From Accumulibacter sp. (lineage in GTDB: Bacteria; Pseudomonadota; Gammaproteobacteria; Burkholderiales; Rhodocyclaceae), in contig JAISDL010000130.1 in assembly GCA_031264825.1 (NCBI GenBank), positions 1 to 17,406 of the forward strand: a DNA stretch of 17,406 bases, read 5' to 3'. The notes beneath the pieces are model-generated. The model searched no databases. It was given only the letters and a program-made list of their open reading frames with translations, and had not been told where the DNA came from. The position numbers and the translations under genes are program-made. Positions 1 to 7,790 of the stretch are shown piece by piece; within the stretch, counting starts at the first letter, position 1; each line of letters opens with the position of its first letter.

Positions 1-79
1 TTGCGTAAAAACGGACGACTCTTGCCGCGAAATGTATTATTATCGTTCCAGATATTTCTTGAAACCGGGAGGCGCGAAA

Positions 80-565
80 ATGACGTTAGCCAGGCGCGTG
101 AGGCTTTCCCCCGTCCTCATCCTGCTCTTTGCGGCCGTGGTGCTTCCGACCGCCGACGCGCAGGTCTATAAATGGAGGGGGAGCGACGGAAGAATCGTCT
201 ATGGAGACGTGCCGCCGGAGGGGGCGTCCGCCGAAAAGTTGCCGCTTCCAGAACTTCCTCCCTCTCCGCGCGAAGCGCCCGCCGGGTCGCCGGACGCCGC
301 GAGTTGGCAGGACCAGGAACGCATGTTTCAGCAGCGGAGGCTTTACCGCGAGAAGGAAGAGGCGAAAGAGGCCCGCGCCGAGGCGGATAAAAAGAAACTT
401 TGCGCCTCCTTGCAAAGAGAGCAGAGGTATCTCGACGCGATTCGCGGGCGTCGCGTCGTGCGCTGGAACAGCGAGAAAAACGACTACGAATATTTGAGCG
501 ACGAGGACCGCAGCGCGATGGAAAACCGCGTCCGCGAAGCCTCCGATCAGTCGGCCTGCAACTAG
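80..565 (+). CDS. secreted DUF4124 domain protein (first of tandem pair)
   Basis: A 161-residue exported protein of unknown function. The ATG at 80 is chosen because GGGAGG lies 7 nt upstream (67-72) and a Sec signal peptide begins there: a basic start (ARRVR), a hydrophobic run at about residues 11-23, and a likely cleavage after ADA at residue 27. An in-frame ATG at 32 would spoil the signal peptide. The mature protein opens with QVYKWRGSDGRIVYGDVPP, the usual DUF4124 signature, placing it in the periplasm or envelope. A Pro-rich linker, a charged helical stretch (about residues 75-105) and a C-terminal module with Cys108 and Cys160 follow. The next gene is a paralogue with the same layout. 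DUF4124 proteins are common in beta- and gammaproteobacteria and their biochemical role is not established. The family call is firm; no function is proposed. Confidence 0.85.
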   Translation: MTLARRVRLSPVLILLFAAVVLPTADAQVYKWRGSDGRIVYGDVPPEGASAEKLPLPELPPSPREAPAGSPDAASWQDQERMFQQRRLYREKEEAKEARAEADKKKLCASLQREQRYLDAIRGRRVVRWNSEKNDYEYLSDEDRSAMENRVREASDQSACN

Positions 566-608
566 AGCGATGCGGGCGCCCGCTGTTTTCCGGAACAAGG
601 CGATTTCA

Positions 609-1109
609 ATGGATAAGCGATTCAAATTTCTTTTTTTGATTTTTCTGGCTTTTGGCGTTTCCGTCGCCGACGCGCAGATTCGGGTCTATCGCTGGAAGGA
701 CAAGGACGGGCGGACGGTCGTCGGGGAAAAACCGCCGGAAGGCAATTTCACGGTCGAAGAAATCGACGTAAACGAGCCGCCCCCGCCGTCCAAACCCGCC
801 GCGACGCCGCGCGGACGCGGGAATTCTTCCGCTTTGGGCGATATGAAAAAGGAGGAAGCGGCGCTCGACGCGCGAATGGAAGCGCGCCGGAGGAGCGAAG
901 CGCTCGCCGAGCAGGCCAGTGAAAAGAGGCGGCTCGCGTGCGCCGACGCGAAAGCACGGCAGGCTTACGTCGACAGCGTTCGCGGGCGCACCGTCTGGCG
1001 GACCGACCCCGCGACGGGCGAGCAAACCCCGATTCCCGACAGCGAGCGCGCCGCGACGGAGGCCGACATTTCCAGGACGATGCGCGAGAACGCGTGCGAG
1101 GAAATGTAG
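609..1109 (+). CDS. secreted DUF4124 domain protein (second of tandem pair)
   Basis: A 166-residue exported protein, paralogue of its upstream neighbour, 43 nt downstream on the same strand and so probably co-transcribed. The ATG at 609 has AAGG 8 nt upstream (597-600) and starts a clear signal peptide (DKRFK, then a Phe/Leu-rich core, cleavage likely after ADA at residue 22). An in-frame ATG at 570 would add 13 residues before the signal and is less likely. The mature N-terminus (QIRVYRWKDKDGRTVVGEKPP) is the DUF4124 signature. A Pro-rich linker and a charged helix follow. The C-terminal module resembles that of the first gene (RQAYVDSVRGR, a DSER stretch, an acidic helix). Cys111 and Cys163 are 52 residues apart, exactly as in the first protein, which suggests a conserved disulphide or packing pair. 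Function unknown. Confidence 0.85.
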   Translation: MDKRFKFLFLIFLAFGVSVADAQIRVYRWKDKDGRTVVGEKPPEGNFTVEEIDVNEPPPPSKPAATPRGRGNSSALGDMKKEEAALDARMEARRRSEALAEQASEKRRLACADAKARQAYVDSVRGRTVWRTDPATGEQTPIPDSERAATEADISRTMRENACEEM

Positions 1110-1141
1110 ACGTGCGATCGGGCGACTCTCACGTCGATCTT

Positions 1142-1405
1142 CTATTTATCGCTGTAATGCCCTTTGCACTGGATGATCTGACAACGATTATCAACAATGC
1201 AATATACAAGCCTGTTTTTATCGTCTATGCGACGGCTCCAAAAGCCTGACAGGTTTTCCTTGAGGGTTTCGGGTCTGCCTGCGCCCTCGAAGGGCTGACG
1301 CGCTATATCTTTCAATAGCTCGTTGATTCTTTTGATGGTTTTGCGGTCCTGCGCTTGCCAATAGGTATATTCTGCCCAGCTTTGCGGGGAGAAATCAAAA
1401 TTCAT
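1142..1405 (-). CDS. yoeB: YoeB-family mRNA interferase toxin
   Basis: An 87-residue toxin of the Txe/YoeB branch of the RelE/ParE fold. Family members bind the ribosome and cut mRNA in the A site, stopping translation; the neighbouring antitoxin should neutralise it. The match to E. coli YoeB runs the whole length: the INELLKDI helix, the PFEG turn, ENLSGFWSRRI, RLVY and a terminal HY. The residues used by YoeB for RNA cleavage are all present at their usual numbers: Glu46, Arg65, His83 and Tyr84, so the toxin looks intact. Three residues (SDK) extend past the usual HY end. The ATG at 1405 overlaps the antitoxin's end by 11 nt, a typical translationally coupled arrangement; AGGG lies about 9 nt upstream. 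The unusual point is the partner, which is RelB/DinJ-like rather than YefM-like. Confidence 0.92.
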   Translation of the reverse strand: MNFDFSPQSWAEYTYWQAQDRKTIKRINELLKDIARQPFEGAGRPETLKENLSGFWSRRIDDKNRLVYCIVDNRCQIIQCKGHYSDK

Positions 1406-1664
1406 TTGCCATGCCCTGCAATTCGTCCAGCGTCTTGCTGAGCACTTCACCGGCGTTTAGCTGGGCAATGGAAACTTTCAAGGCTTCCTGATTTTTTGGG
1501 CTGTAGAACGGATCCAAATCGGGTCTGAATGGGAAACCTCGATCATAGACCATCTGTTTTAGAAAGACTCTAACAGCGGTCGTCAAATCCATGCCCATAT
1601 CGCTGGCTACCTGCTGCGCCTGATCTCTCAGATCGTCATCTACGCGAATTTGTAAATTTGCCAT
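1395..1664 (-). CDS. RelB/DinJ-family antitoxin
   Basis: An 89-residue antitoxin placed directly before the YoeB toxin gene. The N-terminal part (MANLQIRVDDDLRDQAQQV, then the MGMDLTTAVRVFLKQMV helices) is the ribbon-helix-helix DNA-binding region of RelB/DinJ proteins, followed by the usual FPF turn. The acidic and helical C-terminal half should wrap the toxin. The ATG at 1664 is chosen because the family starts MA(N/A) immediately before the first strand; an in-frame TTG at 1670 would add two residues. The Shine-Dalgarno sequence is weak. A good promoter lies upstream (1703-1730), and antitoxins of this class usually repress their own operon. The last 11 nt overlap the toxin gene. YoeB toxins are classically paired with Phd/YefM antitoxins, so this is a mixed pair. 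The base composition is visibly AT-richer than the flanks, which suggests horizontal acquisition. Confidence 0.9.
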   Translation of the reverse strand: MANLQIRVDDDLRDQAQQVASDMGMDLTTAVRVFLKQMVYDRGFPFRPDLDPFYSPKNQEALKVSIAQLNAGEVLSKTLDELQGMANEF

Positions 1665-1702
1665 ATCCAATTCTTTGAATAATTTATTGCCGATTCATTG
1701 CT

Positions 1703-1730
1703 ATTGTAATGATATTTTATGGATTTGCAA
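1703..1730 (-). promoter_or_regulatory. sigma70-type promoter of the TA cassette, with a possible operator
   Basis: On the minus strand a -35 box TTGCAA (1725-1730; 4 of 6 consensus bases) is followed after 16 nt by a -10 box TACAAT (1703-1708; 5 of 6). This puts the start of transcription about 30 nt before the antitoxin ATG. An inverted repeat, TCATT (1695-1699) and AATGA (1708-1712) separated by 8 nt, covers the -10 box and is a reasonable binding site for the ribbon-helix-helix antitoxin. The operator role is inferred from how RelB/DinJ systems usually work. Confidence 0.6.
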
Positions 1731-1736
1731 GCTTGA

Positions 1737-2471
1737 TCAATCTTTCGCGCGGTCGACGACGGAGACGGCGAGGGCGAGGGTGGCGATGCACGCGAGGACC
1801 GGCACGAGGAAGGACGCGGACGCGATCGGCGTTCCGAGCGCGTCGGCGCGGATGATGCGCGCCGCGTGCGTCAGCGGGAGGAAGGACAGAAGCGTTTGCG
1901 CCCACGCGGGGAGTCCTTCGAGCGGAAAAAACGTCCCGCCGAGGAAAGCCATCGGCGTGATGATGAAGTTGCTCAGGATGCTCTGGTCGGCGTGTGTTTT
2001 CACGAGGAGCGCCGTTGCGATGCCGAGCGCGGAGAAGGCGAAGCCGTTGAGAACGACGGCGAGCCAGAAGAATACGCCGCAGTGCGGCGTGACGCCGAAG
2101 AGACGGCCCAGCGCCAGGATCACGAGCGCGGCGATCAGGACGCGCGTGACGCCGGCGGCGATTTCTCCGAAAACGTAGGCGAAGCGGCCGACGGGCGCGG
2201 CCTGGATCTCTTCGAAGGTATGGAAGTAAAAACGCGAGATGTTGATGTCCGAAGAGATCGCGAACGCCTGTGTCATGCTGCTCATCGCGACGAGTCCCGG
2301 CAGAAGGAAGTCGAGGTAGGCGTTTTCGCCGATGCGCAGGTGACCGCCGAGCGCGTAACCGAAAGTGAGGATGTAAAGGAGCGGCGAGACGGCCATTCCG
2401 GCGACCTGCCTTTTCAGGCGATGCTTCAGGATCAGGATTTCACGGAAATAGACGGCTGAAAAAGCGGACAC
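1737..2471 (-). CDS. ABC-2 type transporter permease
   Basis: A 244-residue inner-membrane permease of the ABC-2 family, which includes drug, polysaccharide and lipid exporters. It should have about six membrane helices: about residues 25-45 (AVSPLLYILTFGYALGG), 55-75, then LIAALVILALGRLFGV, WLAVVLNGFAFSALGIATALLV, FIITPMAFLGGTFFPLE and a final SFLVPVLACIATLALAVSVV. The GGTFFPLEGLPAW and PLTHAARIIRA stretch near the C-terminus is the family's conserved signature. The GTG at 2471 is chosen because GGGAG lies 6 nt upstream (2478-2482) and the protein then begins at the normal place for the family, just before the amphipathic helix YFREILILKHRLKRQV. Reading further upstream gives only low-quality sequence. 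No ATP-binding subunit is adjacent; upstream (on the plus side) lies non-coding DNA and then a divergent kinase. The substrate cannot be told from sequence. Confidence 0.87.
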   Translation of the reverse strand: MSAFSAVYFREILILKHRLKRQVAGMAVSPLLYILTFGYALGGHLRIGENAYLDFLLPGLVAMSSMTQAFAISSDINISRFYFHTFEEIQAAPVGRFAYVFGEIAAGVTRVLIAALVILALGRLFGVTPHCGVFFWLAVVLNGFAFSALGIATALLVKTHADQSILSNFIITPMAFLGGTFFPLEGLPAWAQTLLSFLPLTHAARIIRADALGTPIASASFLVPVLACIATLALAVSVVDRAKD

Positions 2472-2894
2472 GCGGTTCTCCCGTTTCCTGTCGGCGGCGA
2501 GGGTGGAATGTGGAGGGCGGATGGCGGAAAGTGAAAGACCCGTTTTGTGAAGACCGGAAGCGATTTTTCGCTTCTTTTCGTTTGCCGATGAGAAATATGT
2601 CTTATCGCGCATGGAAAGACAACTGATAGTATCATACGCATTTCAGGGATGGGGCGAATCCGGGCCGTTCCGCTCGAGGGGTAAACGCAACGCGAAAAAG
2701 GCGAGCCGCGATGGGCGCGGAGCGTGCGGGCGTGAGGCGTTCGAGGGCGGTTTCAAGGACGGGCGCATTGCGCGTTCATTCCATCCGAACAGTTTTCGAT
2801 ATAAGAAATCCAGGCCGCTGAAGATGGGTATCCACAAGCGGACGCGGACAAGAGGTTTTTCCGGCCGTGGTCGGGGGAAGTACGGGGCCATTTT
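2472..2894. other. 423-nt non-coding divergent region
   Basis: This stretch lies between the divergent permease (-) and sensor kinase (+). Open frames here have no start signals or recognisable protein sequence. It holds a terminator-like hairpin at 2557-2578 and a possible -10 box for the kinase (TATAAG, 2800-2805) with only a poor -35 candidate (TTCATT, 2775-2780, spacing 19). The kinase start has a GGGG stretch about 7-9 nt before its ATG. I see no RNA gene or riboswitch. Confidence 0.5.
2557..2578 (+). terminator. intrinsic-terminator-like hairpin
   Basis: GAAGCGA (2557-2563), a TTTT loop, TCGCTTC (2568-2574) and then TTTT (2575-2578) form a perfect 7-bp stem with a short T tract on the plus strand. 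No plus-strand gene ends nearby, because the adjacent permease runs the other way. It may therefore stop antisense transcription, serve an unseen small transcript, or act as a hairpin in the 5' leader of the permease message. Confidence 0.45.
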
Positions 2895-5800
2895 ATGAAA
2901 CGTTTGTGGGAATCCTGCCTCCAGCTTTTAGAGCGCGTTTTCGATCGCTTCGGGATGGGGATGCGCGGCAAACTCGTCGTCCTCTTCGTCGTCATCAAGG
3001 TTCTGCCGCTGCTTCTTCTGGCTTACATCGCCTGGCAGCAGGCGTGGGAGTTGGGCGACGACCTGCGCAATCGCACGCACGAAATCACGAACAAGGCCAA
3101 CGCGGCGCTCGCGCACGCCGGGGAGATCGCCGTCAATGACGCGGTCATTGCGCTCGACGCGCGGGCGACGAGTGAAATCGAGAGGATCACGACCGATACG
3201 GCGCGTCACGTTGCGAATTTCCTTTACGCGCGCGACAGCGACATCCTGCTCGTCGCGTCGCTTCCGAGGGACGCGGCGGTTTACCGCAATTTTGTCGAGA
3301 GGGCGCGCGGCAATCTCGTCAAGCCCGGAAAATGGGAGCTTGCGCCGGACGGCAAATCGTGGCGCCCCGCGCCGCGCGATACTTCCGACGCGCGCTTTCT
3401 CCCGCAGGTTTCGTCGAATCGTGAAAACGACCACAGTTTCCACTATCGTCCGCCGGAAAACTACGAGTACGAAAGCCGGTCGCTCTACCTCGAAATCAGC
3501 TTCGTCGACCTTCAGGGGCGCGAGCGCGTCAAGGTCACGACCACGCCTCAGGTCGACGCCCGCCTGAAAGACGTTTCCGACCGCCGCAACACCTACGTCA
3601 AGGCCGAGGACTATTTCAAGGAACTCAAGAATCTGGCGCCGGGGGAAATCTACGTCTCCGACGTGATCGGCGCCTACGTGCCGTCGAAGATCATCGGCCG
3701 CTACACGCCCGCGGCGGCGGCGAAGATCGGAGAGAAATTCGACCCCGCCGGTTCCGCGTACGCCGGCATGGAAAACCCGGAGGGCAAGCGTTTCAAAGGC
3801 CTCGTGCGCTGGGCGACGCCGGTCGTCGAGAAGGGCAAGATCGTGGGCTACGTGACCCTGGCGCTCGACCACGACCACCTTCTGGAATTTTGCGCGCACA
3901 TCATGCCGACGCCGGATCGCTACACGGAAATTCCAGACGCATACGAGGGAAATTACGCGTTCATCTGGGATCACAAAGGGCGCAGCATCGTTCACCCGCG
4001 TCATTTTTCGATCACCGGCTACGACCCCGAGACCGGCGACCCTCAAATTCCGTGGCTCGAAGACCGCATCTACAACGAATGGAAGGCGAGCGGTTTACCT
4101 TATACGGACTTCATCAAGGACGTTCCGACCTTCGTCGAACAATCCAACGACAAAAAACCCGCGAGCGACCTGACGAAAAAAGGGCTCGTGGGGCTCGATT
4201 GCCGGTATCTGAACTTCGCGCCGCAGTGCATCGGCTGGTTCGACCTGACCGAAAAAGGCGGCGCGGGTTCCTTCCTGATCTACTGGAGCGGTCTGTGGAA
4301 GCTCAACACGGCGGCGGCGATCCAGTACTACACCGGGCAGTACGGAAAATCGCTTCGCGGCTTCGGCTTCGTCGCGGTCGGCGCGCAGGTCGACGATTTC
4401 CACCGTCCCGCGACCGAGACGAAGGAGAAAATCGCTTCCTTCATCGCGTCGACCGACAAAGAACTGAACAATATGGCCGCCGACGCGCAGCGTTCGATCC
4501 GCCGCAGTCTGATCGATACGGCGCTGCACCTGAGCATTTCGACGACCGCGATGATCGCGCTCGTCATCTTCGTCGCAATCTGGCTGGCGGCGCTCTTCAC
4601 GCGGAGCATCACGTCGCTCATCGGCGGGATTTCGCGCTTCCGTTCGGGCGAACGTCAATTCCGTTTCAAGTCGGTCGTGAAAAACGAGCTTGGCGCGCTC
4701 GCCGACGCTTTCGACGAGATGGCCGACAACGTCGTCAACAGCGTCAAGACGCCGCTGGCGATCATGGACATGGACAAGAAGATCATCTACGTCAATGAAA
4801 GCTGCGAAACGGCGATGGGGATCTCGCTCAAAGACCTCGTCGGCAAGCCTTACGAAGAGCACAGCATTTACCCGATCGACTCTCCGGCCTCCCCGATCGA
4901 CGCTTTCCTGAACGACCGCGACCCCGAAATCGCTTTCTTCGAGCCGCTGCAGCGCTATTACCTCGGCAAGGCCGACTATTTCCGCGACATGAAGGGTCGG
5001 GCCATCGGCTATATCGTGACGTCGACCGACGTGACGGACATCGTCAACGAGCAGAAAAAAGCCGAGCAACAGCACACCCTGCTGAGCACGATCTTCGTCT
5101 CCTCGCCCGACCTGATCTGGTACAAGAACGCCGACGGTTATTTCCTCGCGGTCAACCCGCGCTTCGCGCAAATGTCGGGGCTTCGCCCCGAAGACCTGCT
5201 GATGGCGCGTCCGGAAGCCTTCTTCAGCGCGGACTTCGTCATGATCGACGAGGAATACGACAAAATCGCCATCGAGACGGGCAAGCCGACGTATTCGGAA
5301 CAGACGGTCACTTTCGCCGACGGGCACGTCGAAATCCAGGACGCCGTCCGCACACCGATCTTCGTCGAGAACGAATTTCTCGGCATCCTCGGCGTCGCGC
5401 GCGACGTTTCCCAGCACGTCGCCGCCGAAAAGATTCTCAGGGATACGCAGACCGAACTGAAATACGCCGTCAACAAGGCGAACGTCGCCAACGAGGCGAA
5501 AAGCTCTTTCCTCGCGCGGATGAGCCACGAAATCCGCACACCGATGAACGCGATCATCGGAATGAGCGTGCTCGCGGCGCGCGAATACGGCAAGGTGACG
5601 GCTCTCGAACACATCGCCGAGATCAAGCGCGCGGCGACCTATCTTCTTTCGATCATCAACGACATTCTCGATTTCTCGAAGATCGAGTCGGGCAAGATGG
5701 AACTCGTCCCGATCGAGTACCAGCTTTCGTCCGTGATCAACGACGTCCTCAACATCGTGCAGACGCGCGTCGCCGAAAAGCAGCTCGCGTTCATCGCGCA

Positions 5801-7613
5801 AGTCGACCCGAATCTGCCGACGGTCGTCTATGGCGACGAAGTGCGCGTCCGCCAGGTCATCACGAACCTCCTGACGAACGCGGTGAAATACACGAACAAG
5901 GGTTTCGTCCTCTTCTCGGTTTCGGCCGCGGAGCATGACGACGACGAATACGTCCAGCTCAATATCTCGATAAAGGACAGTGGAATCGGCATCAAGGACG
6001 AAGACATGGACAAGCTCTTCGCCAGTTTCGTCCAGGTCGACAAGATAAAGAACAAGGGAACCGAGGGCAGCGGCTTGGGCCTCGTCATCGCAAAGAGCCT
6101 GTGCGAAGCGATGGGCGGCGAAATCACCTTCGAAAGCGAATACGGCAAGGGAAGCACCTTCCACGTGCGCATTCCGCAAAAGATCGTCGACGCGAGGAAA
6201 ATCGCCCAGGTGCAAAAGCCCGACGAAATCCGCGCGCTTCTCTACGAGGCTGAGGATATCTACGGACGCAACATCGTCGATTCGCTGGAACTTCTGGGCG
6301 TTTCGGTCAAGTGGGTTCACATGCAGTCCGAATTTTACGAGGCGCTTGAGCACGACGCGCCGTACTCGCACGTTCTCGTTTCCCACGTGATGCTCGAAGG
6401 CGCGAGCAAGGTGTTTGAGCGGATGAGTTACAAGGCCCGGCTGATTTCCATCGTCGATTACGGCACGCAGGTCGCGTCGCAAAAGGTGTACACGATTCCG
6501 CGTCCGGTCCAGTCGATCTCGCTGGCGAGCATCCTGAACGACGAGGAAGCGATCGGCCGCATCGACGGCGCGGATTACCATATCCACTTCATCGCGCCGG
6601 AGGCACGCGTCCTCATCGTCGACGACATCGCGACGAACCTCATGGTCGCGCAAGGTCTCCTGCTGCCGTACCGGATGCAGGTCGATACCTGCCAGAGTGG
6701 GCGGGAAGCGATCCGCCTCGTGCAGGAAAACCACTACGACATCGTCTTCATGGACCATATGATGCCCGAAATGGACGGCATCGAGGTCACGAACCGCATC
6801 CGCGTTCTCGACGAGAGCCGTTTCGGCGAAATGCCGATCATCGCGCTGACGGCGAACGCGGTTTCCGGGATGAAGGAGATGTTCCTGAGGAGCGGAATGT
6901 CGGACTTCCTGACCAAACCGATCGACGTCGCGAAGCTCGATACGATCCTGAACAAATGGCTGCCTTCGGGCAAGAAGCAAGCCTACGTCGCCGAAGTCGC
7001 GGCAAGCGACACTGTCGATGCGCCCGCGCTCGTCGTGGAAGGTCTCGACGTCAAGAAAGGTGTGTCGATGTCCGGCGGTTCGCTCGAAGCCTACCTCAAC
7101 GTGCTGAAGATATTCTGCAAGGACGGACGTGAAAAGACCGTCCAGATACGCGAAGCGCTCGCCAAGGGAGACATCGCGCTGTTCGGGATCTACGTCCACG
7201 CCCTGAAGAGCGCTTCGGCGAGCATCGGCTCGGCGTCGATTTCGGATCAGGCCAAGGAACTCGAATTCGCCGCGAAGCGCAGCGACCTGGAATTCATCGG
7301 TACCCACGCCGAGCCCTTCATCGCCGCGCTCGAACCGCTTCTCGACAATATCGAGGTGACCGTGCGGACGGCGGAAATCGCAGCGATGGAAAATGCCGCG
7401 CCTGTCGATACCGCGCTCCTGAAAGAACGGCTGGAAGCCCTGAGGACGGCGCTCGACGAGATGGATATGTCGGTCATCGATGAAATCGTCAACGATCTCT
7501 CGGCGATGGCGTTGCCCGAACCGGTCAAGGGCGCTTTCGAAAAGGTTTCCGAACAGATTCTCGTCGGTGAGTACGAGGCGGCGGTTCAGCTTCTGGACGA
7601 AATCTCTTTATGA
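2895..7613 (+). CDS. hybrid sensor histidine kinase with PAS, pseudo-receiver, receiver and HPt domains
   Basis: A 1572-residue membrane sensor that should autophosphorylate on His and relay phosphate His-Asp-His. The parts in order are: membrane helix 1 (about 25-46); a roughly 500-residue extracytoplasmic sensor, probably Cache/PDC-like; membrane helix 2 (about 545-570); HAMP; PAS1 (about 617-720, LAIMDMDKKIIYVNESC); PAS2 (about 734-850); a HisKA domain with His878 in SHEIRTPMN; HATPase_c with Asn995 (N box), DSGIG (Asp1028) and a GSGLGL lid; a pseudo-receiver (about 1105-1225) with Ser1163 at the phospho-Asp position; a true receiver (Asp1243/1244, phospho-Asp1287 in FMDHMMPEMDG, Lys1341); an HPt domain with His1435 (HALKSASASIGS); and about 60 helical residues at the end. 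The ATG follows GGGG by about 7-9 nt. No separate response regulator is encoded nearby, so the output partner must lie elsewhere. The ligand is unknown. Confidence 0.93.
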   Translation: MKRLWESCLQLLERVFDRFGMGMRGKLVVLFVVIKVLPLLLLAYIAWQQAWELGDDLRNRTHEITNKANAALAHAGEIAVNDAVIALDARATSEIERITTDTARHVANFLYARDSDILLVASLPRDAAVYRNFVERARGNLVKPGKWELAPDGKSWRPAPRDTSDARFLPQVSSNRENDHSFHYRPPENYEYESRSLYLEISFVDLQGRERVKVTTTPQVDARLKDVSDRRNTYVKAEDYFKELKNLAPGEIYVSDVIGAYVPSKIIGRYTPAAAAKIGEKFDPAGSAYAGMENPEGKRFKGLVRWATPVVEKGKIVGYVTLALDHDHLLEFCAHIMPTPDRYTEIPDAYEGNYAFIWDHKGRSIVHPRHFSITGYDPETGDPQIPWLEDRIYNEWKASGLPYTDFIKDVPTFVEQSNDKKPASDLTKKGLVGLDCRYLNFAPQCIGWFDLTEKGGAGSFLIYWSGLWKLNTAAAIQYYTGQYGKSLRGFGFVAVGAQVDDFHRPATETKEKIASFIASTDKELNNMAADAQRSIRRSLIDTALHLSISTTAMIALVIFVAIWLAALFTRSITSLIGGISRFRSGERQFRFKSVVKNELGALADAFDEMADNVVNSVKTPLAIMDMDKKIIYVNESCETAMGISLKDLVGKPYEEHSIYPIDSPASPIDAFLNDRDPEIAFFEPLQRYYLGKADYFRDMKGRAIGYIVTSTDVTDIVNEQKKAEQQHTLLSTIFVSSPDLIWYKNADGYFLAVNPRFAQMSGLRPEDLLMARPEAFFSADFVMIDEEYDKIAIETGKPTYSEQTVTFADGHVEIQDAVRTPIFVENEFLGILGVARDVSQHVAAEKILRDTQTELKYAVNKANVANEAKSSFLARMSHEIRTPMNAIIGMSVLAAREYGKVTALEHIAEIKRAATYLLSIINDILDFSKIESGKMELVPIEYQLSSVINDVLNIVQTRVAEKQLAFIAQVDPNLPTVVYGDEVRVRQVITNLLTNAVKYTNKGFVLFSVSAAEHDDDEYVQLNISIKDSGIGIKDEDMDKLFASFVQVDKIKNKGTEGSGLGLVIAKSLCEAMGGEITFESEYGKGSTFHVRIPQKIVDARKIAQVQKPDEIRALLYEAEDIYGRNIVDSLELLGVSVKWVHMQSEFYEALEHDAPYSHVLVSHVMLEGASKVFERMSYKARLISIVDYGTQVASQKVYTIPRPVQSISLASILNDEEAIGRIDGADYHIHFIAPEARVLIVDDIATNLMVAQGLLLPYRMQVDTCQSGREAIRLVQENHYDIVFMDHMMPEMDGIEVTNRIRVLDESRFGEMPIIALTANAVSGMKEMFLRSGMSDFLTKPIDVAKLDTILNKWLPSGKKQAYVAEVAASDTVDAPALVVEGLDVKKGVSMSGGSLEAYLNVLKIFCKDGREKTVQIREALAKGDIALFGIYVHALKSASASIGSASISDQAKELEFAAKRSDLEFIGTHAEPFIAALEPLLDNIEVTVRTAEIAAMENAAPVDTALLKERLEALRTALDEMDMSVIDEIVNDLSAMALPEPVKGAFEKVSEQILVGEYEAAVQLLDEISL

Positions 7614-7723
7614 TTCCTTTTACAGTTCATCCCTTCCATCGTCGACTTCGCCTTGCCGTACTACCTGTACTGTCTGCGGCTCGGCATCAAAGTATGAATG
7701 AACTGGAAAAGGAACGAAAGCGG

Positions 7724-7747
7724 GTGGCGGGGTTTTCATCCCGCCGC
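7724..7747 (+). terminator. possible terminator between convergent genes
   Basis: GGCGGG (7726-7731), an 8-nt loop and CCCGCC (7740-7745) form a stem that can be lengthened by a T-G and a G-C pair. TTGTTTT follows at 7751-7757 after a short gap. It lies between the converging sensor kinase (+) and carbonic anhydrase homologue (-), where a terminator is expected. The T tract is interrupted, so the call is moderate. Confidence 0.4.
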
Positions 7748-7790
7748 AGCTTGTTTTGCGCGGGGCGCGACAAGCGTCGGCGGGCGGGAA

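Noticed and set aside
86..625. Long minus-strand open frame across the first DUF4124 gene
   Set aside because: The plus-strand gene has a ribosome site, signal peptide and family match; the minus frame is Arg/Ala-rich low-complexity typical of a shadow in GC-rich DNA.
1109..1135. Inverted repeat GACGTG...CACGTC between the second DUF4124 gene and yoeB, as a terminator
   Set aside because: The stem is only 6 bp with a 15-nt loop and there is no T tract on either strand.
4095..7307. A 1070-residue minus-strand open frame antisense to the sensor kinase
   Set aside because: It is extremely rich in Arg, Asp and Val with no domain, and the plus strand encodes unmistakable kinase motifs throughout. 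Its length is an effect of GC-rich codon use.
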